A DNA stretch of 64,000 nucleotides, from contig NZ_BSRQ01000008.1 in NCBI RefSeq assembly GCF_030268685.1, positions 1-64,000 on the forward strand, written 5' to 3'. The notes below the pieces were generated by a model. The model was not told the DNA's origin and searched no databases. It saw only the letters and a program-made list of their open reading frames with translations. Position numbers and translations under genes: made by a program. Positions 37,851 to 46,642 of this stretch are shown one piece after another (position 1 is the stretch's first letter; the number at the start of each line of letters is the position of its first letter). The stretch is from Microtetraspora sp. NBRC 13810. Its GTDB lineage: Bacteria; Actinomycetota; Actinomycetes; Streptosporangiales; Streptosporangiaceae.

Positions 37851-39695
37851 TCACCTCCGGCGGTGGCGGCCGTGGGGTGTGGCGGTCCTGCCGGGGTCAC
37901 CGGACTGTTCCGGGCCGTGGGGGGCGTCGTGCTTGTCTTGTGGTGCCTTCGGGGGTGAGGCGGGAGCGAACCAGGAGGTGTGGTCGGTGGGCTGCTCCTG
38001 GGAGGGGGCGCCTGGTTCGGCGAGACGGCGTCGGCCGCGTGGGGTATCGCCGGGCGTGAACGTGCTGATCTCCTCGATCAGGCGGTCCTTGCGTCTGCGG
38101 CCTCGGTAGGGGAGGGCCGCCGCCTCGGTGGTGGTCGCCGGTTCCGTGGTGATCGCCGGGTCGGTGGTGGTTGTCGGGTCTGTGGTGGTCGTCGGCCTGG
38201 AGTCGGGGGCGGTGGCCGTGGTCGTGACGGCTGTCGACGTGAGGTGGGCGGGCGTGCCGGGGTTGTGCGTCGTGGACGGGGTGGTTGCGGTGTGGGTGGC
38301 CGTGGGGTCCGTTGTGGGGGGCTTTAGTGCCGTCGTGGTGGCGGGTGTCGGTTCCGTTGTCGTCGTGACCGTGGTGACGGGGGTGCGGCGGCGCCTGGCG
38401 CGGCGCTTGCCCGCCGTACGGCGTAGCCTGCCGGGCCGGCGCTCGGCCGGGCCTGCCGTACGCGGGCCCGTCGCCTGGGATGTCGCCTGGCCCGTCGCCG
38501 GAGAGAGCGCCTGGGACAGTGCCTGGGATGTCTCCTGTTCCCCGGCCCTCTGGGATGTGGTTGCCGGTGAGATGGTCGCGGACGCCCTGTTCCCGTACGT
38601 TGCCGGTGGTTTTCCGGCGCCCGAGGTGAGGGACGTCACGAGACGGCCCCGGAGCTGGCGGGTTCTGGCGTGGGCCACGACCGCCATGGCGGCGAGCAGG
38701 GCTGGGGCGATGACGGCCGGGCTGCCTAGCGTGGGCACGCCGTCGTACATCGGGAACACGGCGGAAACCGGGACGCCGGCCAGCGCCACGGTGTCGTGCG
38801 GCGCGACCCCGCCGCTGTCGCTACCCGACCGGGGCGTGACGGACGAGCCACCGGGGGTTGCGATGCTCGTGACGGGCGAGTTGTAGGGGGCGGCGGCGCT
38901 CGTGACGGGGGAGTTGTAGGCGGCGGCGAGGCTCGTGACGGTCGCCGGGGAGGAGGTGGCGGCGTTCGTGCTGGTGCCGGAGGGGGCGACGGTGCTTACA
39001 GCGGGGGCCGTTGTGGTGCTCGCGGCGGTGCTGGTGCGAAGGGTGGAGTCGTTGCCGGAGGTGGAGGCGGCGGCGGGGGAGAACGCGGCGGTGGCCGGGG
39101 TCGTGGTGGTGGACGCCTGGGAAGCCGCGGGGGCTGGTACGGCGGGGGCGGGGGTGCCGGGGGAGGGGGTGGGGGGTGCCGTGGTGGTGGAGGGGGTTTT
39201 GGTGGCGTTGAGGAGTTCCTGTTTGCGGTCCAGGCGTTCCTTGATCTTCTCGGGGTAGCCGTAGCCGACCACGAAGTTCTGGTCGCGGACCTTGCGGGCG
39301 GCGACGCCGCCGTCGATGTTGCCCTCGATCGTGTGGATCTTGTCGCCGTCGACCTTGGTCACGACGCCGACGTGGTCGATGCCCTCGACGCTCTTGCCGC
39401 CGCTCCAGTCGTAGAACACGAGCGCGCCCGGCTCGGGGGTCGTACCCCAGGCGTCGTGCTCCTGGAACCACTGGGCGTGCGCGACGGTGTAGGAGAACTG
39501 GCCGATCCAGTCCTGGTAGCCGAGCTTGTCGGCCGCCCAGGAGATGAACATGTCGCACCAGGGCTGGTTGGAGTAGTCGGAGTCGTGCTCGACGTTGTTG
39601 TACCAGGCGCCGAACTTGGTGTATCCGCCGCTCTTCTCCGCGTAACCGAGGTCCTTTTCGAGAAGCTTGATGAACTTTTCGATCTCTGGGCTCAT
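37851..39695 (-). CDS. CHAP-domain membrane protein with Thr/Ala-rich tail
   Basis: A 614-residue protein that starts directly with a CHAP (NlpC/P60-like) amidase domain (about 1-150), with catalytic Cys47 in NQPWCDMF, His108 in IDHVGVV and a polar third position near IEGN126. No signal peptide precedes it. Residues about 160-310 are Thr/Ala/Ser/Pro-rich, then one hydrophobic helix lies at about 317-337 (SPAVIAPALLAAMAVVAHA) followed by RTRQLRGR. A long disordered Thr-rich and Arg-rich tail ends the protein. If the helix is an anchor, the positive-inside rule puts CHAP outside and the tail inside. A peptidoglycan-cleaving role is inferred from the domain. Confidence 0.82.
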   Translation of the reverse strand: MSPEIEKFIKLLEKDLGYAEKSGGYTKFGAWYNNVEHDSDYSNQPWCDMFISWAADKLGYQDWIGQFSYTVAHAQWFQEHDAWGTTPEPGALVFYDWSGGKSVEGIDHVGVVTKVDGDKIHTIEGNIDGGVAARKVRDQNFVVGYGYPEKIKERLDRKQELLNATKTPSTTTAPPTPSPGTPAPAVPAPAASQASTTTTPATAAFSPAAASTSGNDSTLRTSTAASTTTAPAVSTVAPSGTSTNAATSSPATVTSLAAAYNSPVTSAAAPYNSPVTSIATPGGSSVTPRSGSDSGGVAPHDTVALAGVPVSAVFPMYDGVPTLGSPAVIAPALLAAMAVVAHARTRQLRGRLVTSLTSGAGKPPATYGNRASATISPATTSQRAGEQETSQALSQALSPATGQATSQATGPRTAGPAERRPGRLRRTAGKRRARRRRTPVTTVTTTTEPTPATTTALKPPTTDPTATHTATTPSTTHNPGTPAHLTSTAVTTTATAPDSRPTTTTDPTTTTDPAITTEPATTTEAAALPYRGRRRKDRLIEEISTFTPGDTPRGRRRLAEPGAPSQEQPTDHTSWFAPASPPKAPQDKHDAPHGPEQSGDPGRTATPHGRHRRR

Positions 39696-40090
39696 AGACG
39701 TCCGGGGGACCCGCCCGAAGCCCTCGGGGGTCGCGCCGCCTCGCGACCGGGCTACCGGTGGTCGGTTCGTTCGATGGCACGGGTGCACGCGCTGACTCCG
39801 GGGAGCTCGATCGCGTACGGGCGGTGCCGTAGGTCTCTGGTGACGAGCGAGACTACTCGGACAAAAGCGCAGGTCAAGCGGGTCCAAAGGGGCACCCAAG
39901 GGAAATCTCTGCACCCTGCGCCGACAAAAGCCCTGGTCAGAGCATGTTCCGCTTTATCCACCTTTATACCGGTATAACGTAAAAAATCTACCTTACGGTG
40001 TTTGGGGGGATCGGTGGATGCGGCCCTGGCGGGGTCTCACTCGGCGGACTCCGGCGCCACGTAGCAGAACGTGCTTCTAGCATGGTCGGC
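39696..40090. promoter_or_regulatory. Long leader of the CHAP gene with a palindrome at 39964-39977
   Basis: The gap between the divergent CHAP and thioesterase genes holds the perfect palindrome TTATACCGGTATAA (39964-39977) and an A/T-rich patch just after it, about 270 bases before the CHAP start. The intervening leader is long and GC-rich. I looked for a cyclic-di-AMP (ydaO) riboswitch, common before actinobacterial wall hydrolases, but did not find its conserved core. Confidence 0.5.
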
Positions 40091-40738
40091 ATGTCGCTCG
40101 ATCTCGCCGACGCCGAGGACTTCGGAGCCGGCACCGCCCAGCCCTCCTCGACGGCCTCCGCGCACGTCACCCTCGCCGAGCGGACCCGCGAGCTCATTGA
40201 CGCGGTCGCGCTCACCGACGTGCCCGAGGCCGAACTCGCCGCCGTCGCCGCGGAGGTCGCAGCACTCACCGAGCGGCTGAACGCGATCAGGTTCGACGGG
40301 CCGCGCCCCTTCGAGCTCGCCCCCGACGGCACCTTCCGGCACCTGGTCAACGCGGTCACCGGCGAGTACAACCCGCACGCGCTGCCCCTGGTCGTCGAGC
40401 CGGATCCGGCCGGCGGGGTCCGGGCCGACCTGTGCTTCCGCGCCGTCCACGAAGGGCCGCCGTCCTACGTGCACGGCGGGGTGAGCGCGATGATCCTGGA
40501 CCACCTGCTCGGGCAGGCGGCGGCGATGGCCGGGTTCCGCGGCGTCACCGGCACCCTCTCGATCCGGTACGTGCGCCCGGTGCCGCTCGGCAGGCCGGTG
40601 GTCGGCAGGGCCGCCGTGACCAGGTCGGAGGGCCGCAAGACCTGGGTGGACGGCGGCATCGCCCTGCCGGACGGCACGCCGCTGGTCGAGGCCACCGGCC
40701 TGTTCATCGTCCCGTCCGCCTGGAAGACCGGCGAGTAG
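40091..40738 (+). CDS. PaaI/THEM4-like hotdog thioesterase
   Basis: A 215-residue protein with a C-terminal hotdog fold: SYVHGGVSAMILDHLLGQAAAMAG holds the active-site helix (HGG and Asp), followed by TGTLSIRYVRPVPLGRPVVGRA and a last strand EATGLFIVP. It should hydrolyse an acyl-CoA thioester. The first 70 residues are an N-terminal helical extension. ATG 40091 is chosen; ATG 40082 is in frame. No linked acyl-CoA gene is adjacent. Confidence 0.87.
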   Translation: MSLDLADAEDFGAGTAQPSSTASAHVTLAERTRELIDAVALTDVPEAELAAVAAEVAALTERLNAIRFDGPRPFELAPDGTFRHLVNAVTGEYNPHALPLVVEPDPAGGVRADLCFRAVHEGPPSYVHGGVSAMILDHLLGQAAAMAGFRGVTGTLSIRYVRPVPLGRPVVGRAAVTRSEGRKTWVDGGIALPDGTPLVEATGLFIVPSAWKTGE

Positions 40739-40906
40739 CAGGAGCGGGACGGTCGCGACCGGCGGCCGAGGCCGGTTCGGCCGACGAGCGGAGGGAGGCG
40801 AGGAGGGCGCGGGCAGGGGCAGGAGGTCCCTGTTCGACGGCGTTCCGCGACTCGCCGAAGCGGCCAGGAGGCGGTCGCCCGTCAAGCTGGCGAACGCTTG
40901 CTCGTC

Positions 40907-43114
40907 TCACAGGAGCCCGTCGTCCGCCGGCGGCTCCGCGACCGCAGGCAGATCGCCCACCGGCCCGGCCCCGTCCTCGGGGTCGCCCGCCTCCCCGGAC
41001 CTCGGCGCCTCGGCGGTCCGGGGCGCGTCCCAGGTCCGGGGCGCGTCCCCGGTCTGCGGGGTCTCCTTGGTCTGCAGTGCGTCCGCGGTCCCTGGCGGCT
41101 CGTCCGGTGGCGGGGTCTCGCCGCCGCCGGTCTCGCTCGTCTCGTCCGGCTCACCGGGGGTGGGGCGCGGGCAGGCGGGACCGTCCAGCACGGCCTCGCT
41201 CACCTGGGGGCCGTTCGCGGCGGCCCGGCTGGTGGTCACCACGACGCCGAGATGTGCCCGCCTGCCGCAGGCGACCGCGCCGGGCTCACCGGCCAGCGCG
41301 ACGGTGTAGGTCCTGCTGCCCTTGAGCGTCCGGGTCTCGGTGTCCCTGGTCCTGGCCAGGCCGTCGTCGTCGCGCCGGGTGTAGGACACGCTCAGCCGTA
41401 CCGGGCCGGTGCCGTCCACCGTCACCCGGACCGTGCCCGCCGAGCCGTTCCACGCGACCACCCGCACGTCGCGCACGGCGGGCGCGGAACACGGCACGCC
41501 CGCGACCGTCGTGGTCCTGGACGCGGTGCCGCCGCCCGGCGACGTGGTCACGGTGAGCCGCCGGTAGAGGGTCGTCCCGCACGGCGGCGCGGCGTACGCG
41601 TGTGCCACCACCGGGGCGTAGGCGCTGGAACCGGACAGCGTGAAGGTCTGCGCGGGCGCCTCCACCAGCCGGTCCGGGGCCGGCCCCTCGGCGAACCGCG
41701 CCGTCACGGTCACCCTGGTGGCCGCCCCGGCGCGCAGGTTGATCGTCCCCTTGCCGCCGTCGAAGGAGGCGATGCTCAGCGCGCTCACCCCCTGCGCGGC
41801 CCCGGCGGGCCGGCCGCCGGTGGGCGCGGGCGAGGCCGCTCCGGAGGTGGGACGCGGGGTGTCCGTCGGCCGCTGGGGAGCGGCGGTGGTGGCCTCGGGG
41901 GCCGGCGCCGTCCGCTCGCCGGGCTCCTCTCCGGCGTCGCCGCCCGTGGGCAGGGCCGGGTCGCCGTCGTGGGGTTCGCGCGGCGGAGGCGCGAGGAAGG
42001 TGTCCGGCACGCCGTCCGAGGGACCGCGGTCGGCGGACAGCAGCACCGCGGTGGCCGCGACCGCCGCCAGCGTCGCCATGATCGCGAAGCGCGGCTTCGG
42101 CCGGTACGGCGCCCGCGTCCGCGGCAGCCGACGCGCCCCGCCCACCCGGCGGGCCCACCTCCCCGCGGCGGACCTCTCGCCCGGCCCCGTGCCGGCAGCC
42201 GCACCCGGCCCGGAGGAGGATCCGGACTCCGGGACGGGCTCGATCCTGGGGTGCGCCCGGGAAGCCTGGCCGCGGCGGGACGCGGCGGCCGAGGCGCGGG
42301 CGCCCGGCGCGGCGTTGGCCAGCGGGAAGCGCAGCGCGAGCATGGTGGCCAGCTCCGCGAGGTGCCGCCGCCCGCGCTTCTCCCACGCGGGCCCGTACGC
42401 CGCCCGCGCCGCCTCCTCCAGGTCCTCCACGAACGCCCGCCCGTCCAGCGGGCGCGGCGGTCCGGCGGCGGGCGGGACGGCCAGGCCGGCGGCGACCAGG
42501 GCGCGCACCGAGCTTGGCACGTTCCCCGCCGGGTCCTCCTCGCGTGGCGGGCGGCCGGTGAGGCACTCCACGAAGACGCACGTCGCCATGTACAGGTCGG
42601 CCGCCCGCTCGCCCAGCCCGGCCCCGCCGGACGGCATCGGGTACGGCGGCGGCCCGCCCGGCATGGCCAGGCCGAAGTCCGCGATCTTGGAAGTGCCGTC
42701 CGCCTGGACGTAGACGTTCTCCGGCTTGACCGCCCGGTGCGCCACCCCGGTGTCGTGCGCCGCCGACAGCCCCAGCAGCGCGCCCTTGAACAGCGTCAGC
42801 GCCGCCTCGGGGCTCATCGTGCGGTGCTCGGTCAGGATGACGCGCAGCGACACCCCGTCGACCAGCTCCGTGACGAGCGCCGCGCTGGTCGGCGTCTCGA
42901 CGTACTCGTGTAATCGCACGACGTGCGGGTTCTCCAGCTCGACCAGGTGGTGCGCCTCGCCGCGGAACCTGGCGAGGAACTCCGGATCGGCCCACAACAT
43001 GGGCCGCAGGAACCTGATCGCCACATAGGCCCCCGTGGCCGTGTACGTCGCGAGGACCACGCGGCCCGCGCCTCCCGTGCCGAGCTGACGAACTTCGCGG
43101 TATCCAGGTACCAT
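40907..43114 (-). CDS. Ser/Thr kinase-like membrane protein, predicted pseudokinase
   Basis: A 735-residue protein with an N-terminal kinase-like domain (1-265) of the actinobacterial type. The ATP lysine of strand 3 is Arg (R34 in VAIRFL, codon AGG) and the catalytic Asp of HRD is Ala (A128 in HRAVKPENV, codon GCG). The DFG aspartate D146 is present and the glycine loop is GTGGAG. The domain is therefore probably catalytically dead or much weakened. A basic stretch, a transmembrane helix (about 343-360, FAIMATLAAVAATAVLL) and an extracellular part with two Ig-like segments (about 450-650) follow, then a Pro/Glu/Thr-rich tail. It may work as a scaffold or sensor. Confidence 0.85.
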   Translation of the reverse strand: MVPGYREVRQLGTGGAGRVVLATYTATGAYVAIRFLRPMLWADPEFLARFRGEAHHLVELENPHVVRLHEYVETPTSAALVTELVDGVSLRVILTEHRTMSPEAALTLFKGALLGLSAAHDTGVAHRAVKPENVYVQADGTSKIADFGLAMPGGPPPYPMPSGGAGLGERAADLYMATCVFVECLTGRPPREEDPAGNVPSSVRALVAAGLAVPPAAGPPRPLDGRAFVEDLEEAARAAYGPAWEKRGRRHLAELATMLALRFPLANAAPGARASAAASRRGQASRAHPRIEPVPESGSSSGPGAAAGTGPGERSAAGRWARRVGGARRLPRTRAPYRPKPRFAIMATLAAVAATAVLLSADRGPSDGVPDTFLAPPPREPHDGDPALPTGGDAGEEPGERTAPAPEATTAAPQRPTDTPRPTSGAASPAPTGGRPAGAAQGVSALSIASFDGGKGTINLRAGAATRVTVTARFAEGPAPDRLVEAPAQTFTLSGSSAYAPVVAHAYAAPPCGTTLYRRLTVTTSPGGGTASRTTTVAGVPCSAPAVRDVRVVAWNGSAGTVRVTVDGTGPVRLSVSYTRRDDDGLARTRDTETRTLKGSRTYTVALAGEPGAVACGRRAHLGVVVTTSRAAANGPQVSEAVLDGPACPRPTPGEPDETSETGGGETPPPDEPPGTADALQTKETPQTGDAPRTWDAPRTAEAPRSGEAGDPEDGAGPVGDLPAVAEPPADDGLL

Positions 43115-43248
43115 CCCGCCCCCATGAGTGCCGTCAACTCATCGACGGTCTCACCCCCCGTACCGGTTGTCACGAATGCGGATATTTCGCGCTTAGTCGG
43201 TTGGATATCGCTGTGTGTGACGGCCGGCGCCCGAGGTGAGGGGAGAGG

Positions 43249-44511
43249 TCACAGGGAGTCGTAGACCGCCTGGGCGAGGTGGTAGGCGCGCAGGCCGCCG
43301 GAGGCGGTGCTGGACATCCGGTTCATCACGTAGCCCAGGCCGAGACCGTGTTCGACGTCGCCGAGGCCGAGGAAGCCGCCCATCCCGGTGTGGCCGAAGG
43401 CGGTCCGCGCCCCCCTCTGCGGGGTCATGAAGGTCAGGGCCGGGCGCATGTACCCCAGGCCGAAGGCGCTGTCCACGATCAGCACCCGGTCCGGCCCGCT
43501 CACCCGGAGCCGGGTCGCGTCGCGCAGGGTCTCCGGCGTGACGATCCGGCCCGCGACGAGCTCACGGTAGAAGCCGGCCAGGCCGCGGGCCGTGGTGACG
43601 GCGCCGAGCGCGGGCCAGCCCGCCCGCAGGATCACCGGATGGTTGGCGCCGCCCTTGAGCCTGCTCATCGGCGGGTTGCCGAGCGCCCGGTTCATCAGGC
43701 TGTCACGATCGGCCGCAGCGGCGGCCATCGCGGCCATCAGGTCACCCCCGGCGCCCGCCACCGCCACGTTCGCCCCGGCCGACGCCGCGGCCGGTTCCCC
43801 GGTGGAGCCGGAGCCGGGGCCGGAGTCGGAGTCGGGGCCTGAGTTGGGGCCGGGGTCCGACGCGGCGGCACGGTCGCCGGCGGACAGGTGGGCGGCTCGG
43901 GCGGCCACGTCGCCGGGGGCGCCGAGCCAGAGTTCCAGGTCGTGCGGCCCCGCTATCTCGGCCGCGACGACCTCGCCCACCGTCTTGCCGGAGACCCGCC
44001 GGATCACCTCGCCGACCAGGAAGCCGTAGGTGATGGCGTGGTAGCCGTGCGCGGTGCCGGGTTCCCAGATCGGCGCCTGGCGGGCCAGCCGGTCCGCGAT
44101 GGCCGGCTGGTCCTCGAACTCCTCCACCGGCACGGCCTCCTCCAGCGCGGGCAGGCCCGCCTGGTGGGTGAGCAGGTGCTCCACGGTGACCTCCGCCTTG
44201 CCCGCCGCGGCGAACTCCGGCCAGTAGGCCGCCACCGGCGCGGTCACGTCCACCAGCCCGCGCTCGGCGAGCAGCAGCAACGCGGTGGCCGTGACCGCCT
44301 TGGTGCACGAGTAGGCCAGGGCGGGAGTGTCACGTTCCCACGGCCGCCCGGTGTGCCGGTCGGCCACGCCACCCCACAGATCCACCACTGTGCGGCCCTC
44401 GTGGCTGACCGCGAAGGCCGCGCCGAACTCCACGCCTCGGGCGAAGTGCTTCTCGAACACCTCGCGTACCGGGGCGAACCGCGGATCGCAGTGGCCGTGG
44501 ACGACCGTCAT
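43249..44511 (-). CDS. Serine hydrolase, class C beta-lactamase/EstB type
   Basis: A 420-residue hydrolase of the penicillin-binding-protein fold. It has the nucleophile motif S68-C-T-K71 and the YHAITYG region that supplies the active-site tyrosine. A late FGHTGMGGFLGLGD takes the place of the KTG triad. EstB-type enzymes act on esters or peptides, and the natural substrate here is unknown. Residues about 213-253 are a Gly/Pro/Ser/Asp-rich insertion (DPGPNSGPDSDSGPGSGS and on) in the middle of the catalytic domain. There is no signal peptide, so it is probably cytoplasmic. Confidence 0.87.
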   Translation of the reverse strand: MTVVHGHCDPRFAPVREVFEKHFARGVEFGAAFAVSHEGRTVVDLWGGVADRHTGRPWERDTPALAYSCTKAVTATALLLLAERGLVDVTAPVAAYWPEFAAAGKAEVTVEHLLTHQAGLPALEEAVPVEEFEDQPAIADRLARQAPIWEPGTAHGYHAITYGFLVGEVIRRVSGKTVGEVVAAEIAGPHDLELWLGAPGDVAARAAHLSAGDRAAASDPGPNSGPDSDSGPGSGSTGEPAAASAGANVAVAGAGGDLMAAMAAAAADRDSLMNRALGNPPMSRLKGGANHPVILRAGWPALGAVTTARGLAGFYRELVAGRIVTPETLRDATRLRVSGPDRVLIVDSAFGLGYMRPALTFMTPQRGARTAFGHTGMGGFLGLGDVEHGLGLGYVMNRMSSTASGGLRAYHLAQAVYDSL

Positions 44512-44689
44512 GGCAGACCTCCGCCTGAGAAGGAGAACATAGCTCTGGTGCGAGCCTAGCGATTAGGGACAATTCGGCCTAGATGCCTCGCTGACCCCAC
44601 GAGTAGCTCGGCGAAGGAGCGTCGGCTCCGGCCCGGAAGAGGACGGCCGGCGGTGACGTGACGGTGACGTGTGGCGGTCGGTCCGGAGG

Positions 44690-44896
44690 TCAGCCGGACG
44701 GGTCGAACTCACCGTCCTTGGCCGCTTGGAGGAAGGCGCCCCACGCCGCCGTCCCGAACGTCAGTATCTCGCCCCCCGGCATTTTGGAGTCCCGCACACC
44801 GATGACGCCATCGGCCTCCGCGACCTCGACGCAATTGCCGGCGTCGCCGCTGTGAGAACTCCTACGCCAGCAGGCGTGGGTTAATTCGGCTGTCAT
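44690..44896 (-). CDS. DUF397 domain protein
   Basis: A 68-residue DUF397 protein with the typical CWRRSSHSGDAGNCVEVAE start, the VRDSK centre and WGAFLQAAKDGEFD end. A GAAGGGG ribosome-binding site precedes the ATG. Such proteins are encoded beside XRE regulators of the WhiJ kind in sporulating actinomycetes and modulate development or antibiotic production, as BldB/WhiJ studies in Streptomyces show. It lies 18 bases after the XRE gene. Confidence 0.92.
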   Translation of the reverse strand: MTAELTHACWRRSSHSGDAGNCVEVAEADGVIGVRDSKMPGGEILTFGTAAWGAFLQAAKDGEFDPSG

Positions 44897-44914
44897 CGCC
44901 GCCCCTTCACATGA

Positions 44915-45760
44915 TCAGGTGATACGACCTGCCATGTCGTGAATCAGGTTCCTGGACTCGGAGACGTTCAGCGCGGCCGCCCGCAGATGGTCGAAGACCA
45001 CCCCTCCGGCCGTCGTCTGAGCCGAGTCCTCCAGGTAGATGCAGCCCATGAGATGCTCCAGGTAGAGCACGTCCGGATAGCCGTCGAACGTGAGCAGCAC
45101 GAACGGGCCGTCGATCGCCCGATGCACGCCCACGCCGAACGGCAGGACCTGCAACGAGACGTTCGCCAGCTCGCTCATCGCGATCAGGTGCTTGAACTGC
45201 TGCCGCATCGTGTTCGAGTCGCCCACCCGGCGATGGAGCGCCCCCTCCTCGATGATCTGCCACACGTCGAGCCGGTCGTCCCCCGAGACGACCCGCGACT
45301 GGCGGGCCAGCCGTACGTGCGTGGCACGCTCCACTTCCTCGCCCGTGCGCGGCCGGGTGGCGCGCAGCACGGCCCGGGCGTAGTCGCCGGTCTGGAACAG
45401 CCCCGGGATCACCTGCGTCTCATAGCTGCGGTAGGTCGTCGCCTCCGCCTCGAAGTTGAGGTATTGGCTGAAACCCGTCTTCAGCACGTCGCGGTAGGGA
45501 TGCCACCAGCCCTGCCGACGTGCTTCGCGCGCGATCTGGACCAGTGCGGTACGGGCGTCGCCGTCCACGGAGTAGGCGTCGCACAGCTCCATCACCTCGC
45601 GCGAGGTGATGCGCATACGCGCGGTCTCCATGCGACTGATCTTCGACTGGTCCCAGCCGAGCAGGTTCGCAGCCTGCTCGCCGCTGAGGCCGCACTGCTC
45701 CCTGATGCGCCGCAGTTCATGCGCGAGACGCCGCCCGCGCACCGTGGGAACGTATGGCAT
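44915..45760 (-). CDS. XRE-family regulator with DUF5753 domain (WhiJ-like)
   Basis: A 281-residue DNA-binding protein with an N-terminal helix-turn-helix at about 12-65 (LAHELRRIREQCGLSGEQAANLLGWDQSKISRMETARMRI) and a DUF5753 domain (YETQVIPGLFQTGDYARAVL ... RQQFKHLIAMSELANVSLQVLPF). It is the classical partner of the following DUF397 gene. The ATG at 45760 is preceded by GGGGAAGC. WhiJ-type pairs control developmental genes; the target is unknown. Confidence 0.92.
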   Translation of the reverse strand: MPYVPTVRGRRLAHELRRIREQCGLSGEQAANLLGWDQSKISRMETARMRITSREVMELCDAYSVDGDARTALVQIAREARRQGWWHPYRDVLKTGFSQYLNFEAEATTYRSYETQVIPGLFQTGDYARAVLRATRPRTGEEVERATHVRLARQSRVVSGDDRLDVWQIIEEGALHRRVGDSNTMRQQFKHLIAMSELANVSLQVLPFGVGVHRAIDGPFVLLTFDGYPDVLYLEHLMGCIYLEDSAQTTAGGVVFDHLRAAALNVSESRNLIHDMAGRIT

Positions 45761-45958
45761 TGCTTCCCCGCATAATGGTCCGATTGCCATGTAGCACCAT
45801 CGATGGCGCGACAATGTGTAACCATACGACTACACAGTACGGCCTGTGGTGAGTTTCGGCGGAGAAGTTATGGGCAGGGCTAGCGAGGCGATCTTCACAT
45901 GTGGTAGTGGCCGTTGCTCTCGGGTTCGGCGCTCATCCGGGCGCGGGCCGTTCCGGGC

Positions 45959-46567
45959 TCAGGCGGGCGAGCCCGACGCCAGCGAGGGGCGCACGTCGAT
46001 GACCCGCATCCCGGCCGCGAGCGCCGCGGTCATCCCCTCGTCGGTGTCCTCGTACGCCACGCACTCCCCGGGACGCGTCCCGAGCCGCTCGGCGGCCAGC
46101 AGGTAGACGTCCGGCGCCGGTTTGCCGCGTGCCACGTCGTCCTTGGTCACCACGATCGGGAAGAGCTCCTGCACGCCGGCCGCCCGCAGGCTCGCCTCCA
46201 CCGCCGCCCGCGTCCCGCCGGAGGCGACCGCCAGCGGCACCCGGCCGTGGTTCGCCCGCGCGATCGCGACCACCGGGGCCTGCGGCAGCACGGTGTCGAC
46301 CAGCCAGCCGAAGGCGTCCAGCATGGCCGCCCGCACCGCCGCCCGGTCCAGCGGCTCCCCGGTCAGCGCCTCCAGCTCGGCGAGCAGCAGATCCGCCGAC
46401 AGGCCGGTCCGCTCGCGGTACCAGGCGGTGTCCAGTTCGATGCCCCAGTCGGCCAGTGCCTGCCGCCAGGCTTTCTCGTTCGCCGGGCCGCTGTCGACGA
46501 GGGTGCCGTCGCAGTCGAAGATCAGGGCGGAGTACGGCGGGACGGGCTGAAGTCGTGGATCGAGCAT
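45959..46567 (-). CDS. HAD family hydrolase (phosphoglycolate-phosphatase-like)
   Basis: A 202-residue HAD subfamily IA protein with motif I LIFDCDGTLVDSG (nucleophile and acid Asp), motif II serine in LAVASGG, motif III lysine in DDVARGKPAPDVYLLAAERLG, and motif IV CVAYEDTDEGMTAA. The cap is helical. It should act as a phosphatase on a small sugar phosphate or related compound; the substrate cannot be told. Confidence 0.92.
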   Translation of the reverse strand: MLDPRLQPVPPYSALIFDCDGTLVDSGPANEKAWRQALADWGIELDTAWYRERTGLSADLLLAELEALTGEPLDRAAVRAAMLDAFGWLVDTVLPQAPVVAIARANHGRVPLAVASGGTRAAVEASLRAAGVQELFPIVVTKDDVARGKPAPDVYLLAAERLGTRPGECVAYEDTDEGMTAALAAGMRVIDVRPSLASGSPA

Positions 46568-46642
46568 GGCTGCCTAACGGGAAGCGGACTGATTGATCTT
46601 TGACAGCCTATAAGCGGATGCTGCGGCGTTATCCTGCCGATC

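Noticed and set aside
39696-39960. Possible cyclic-di-AMP (ydaO) riboswitch before the CHAP gene
   Set aside because: Position and target type fit, but the conserved riboswitch core could not be found by eye. A covariance-model search would settle it.
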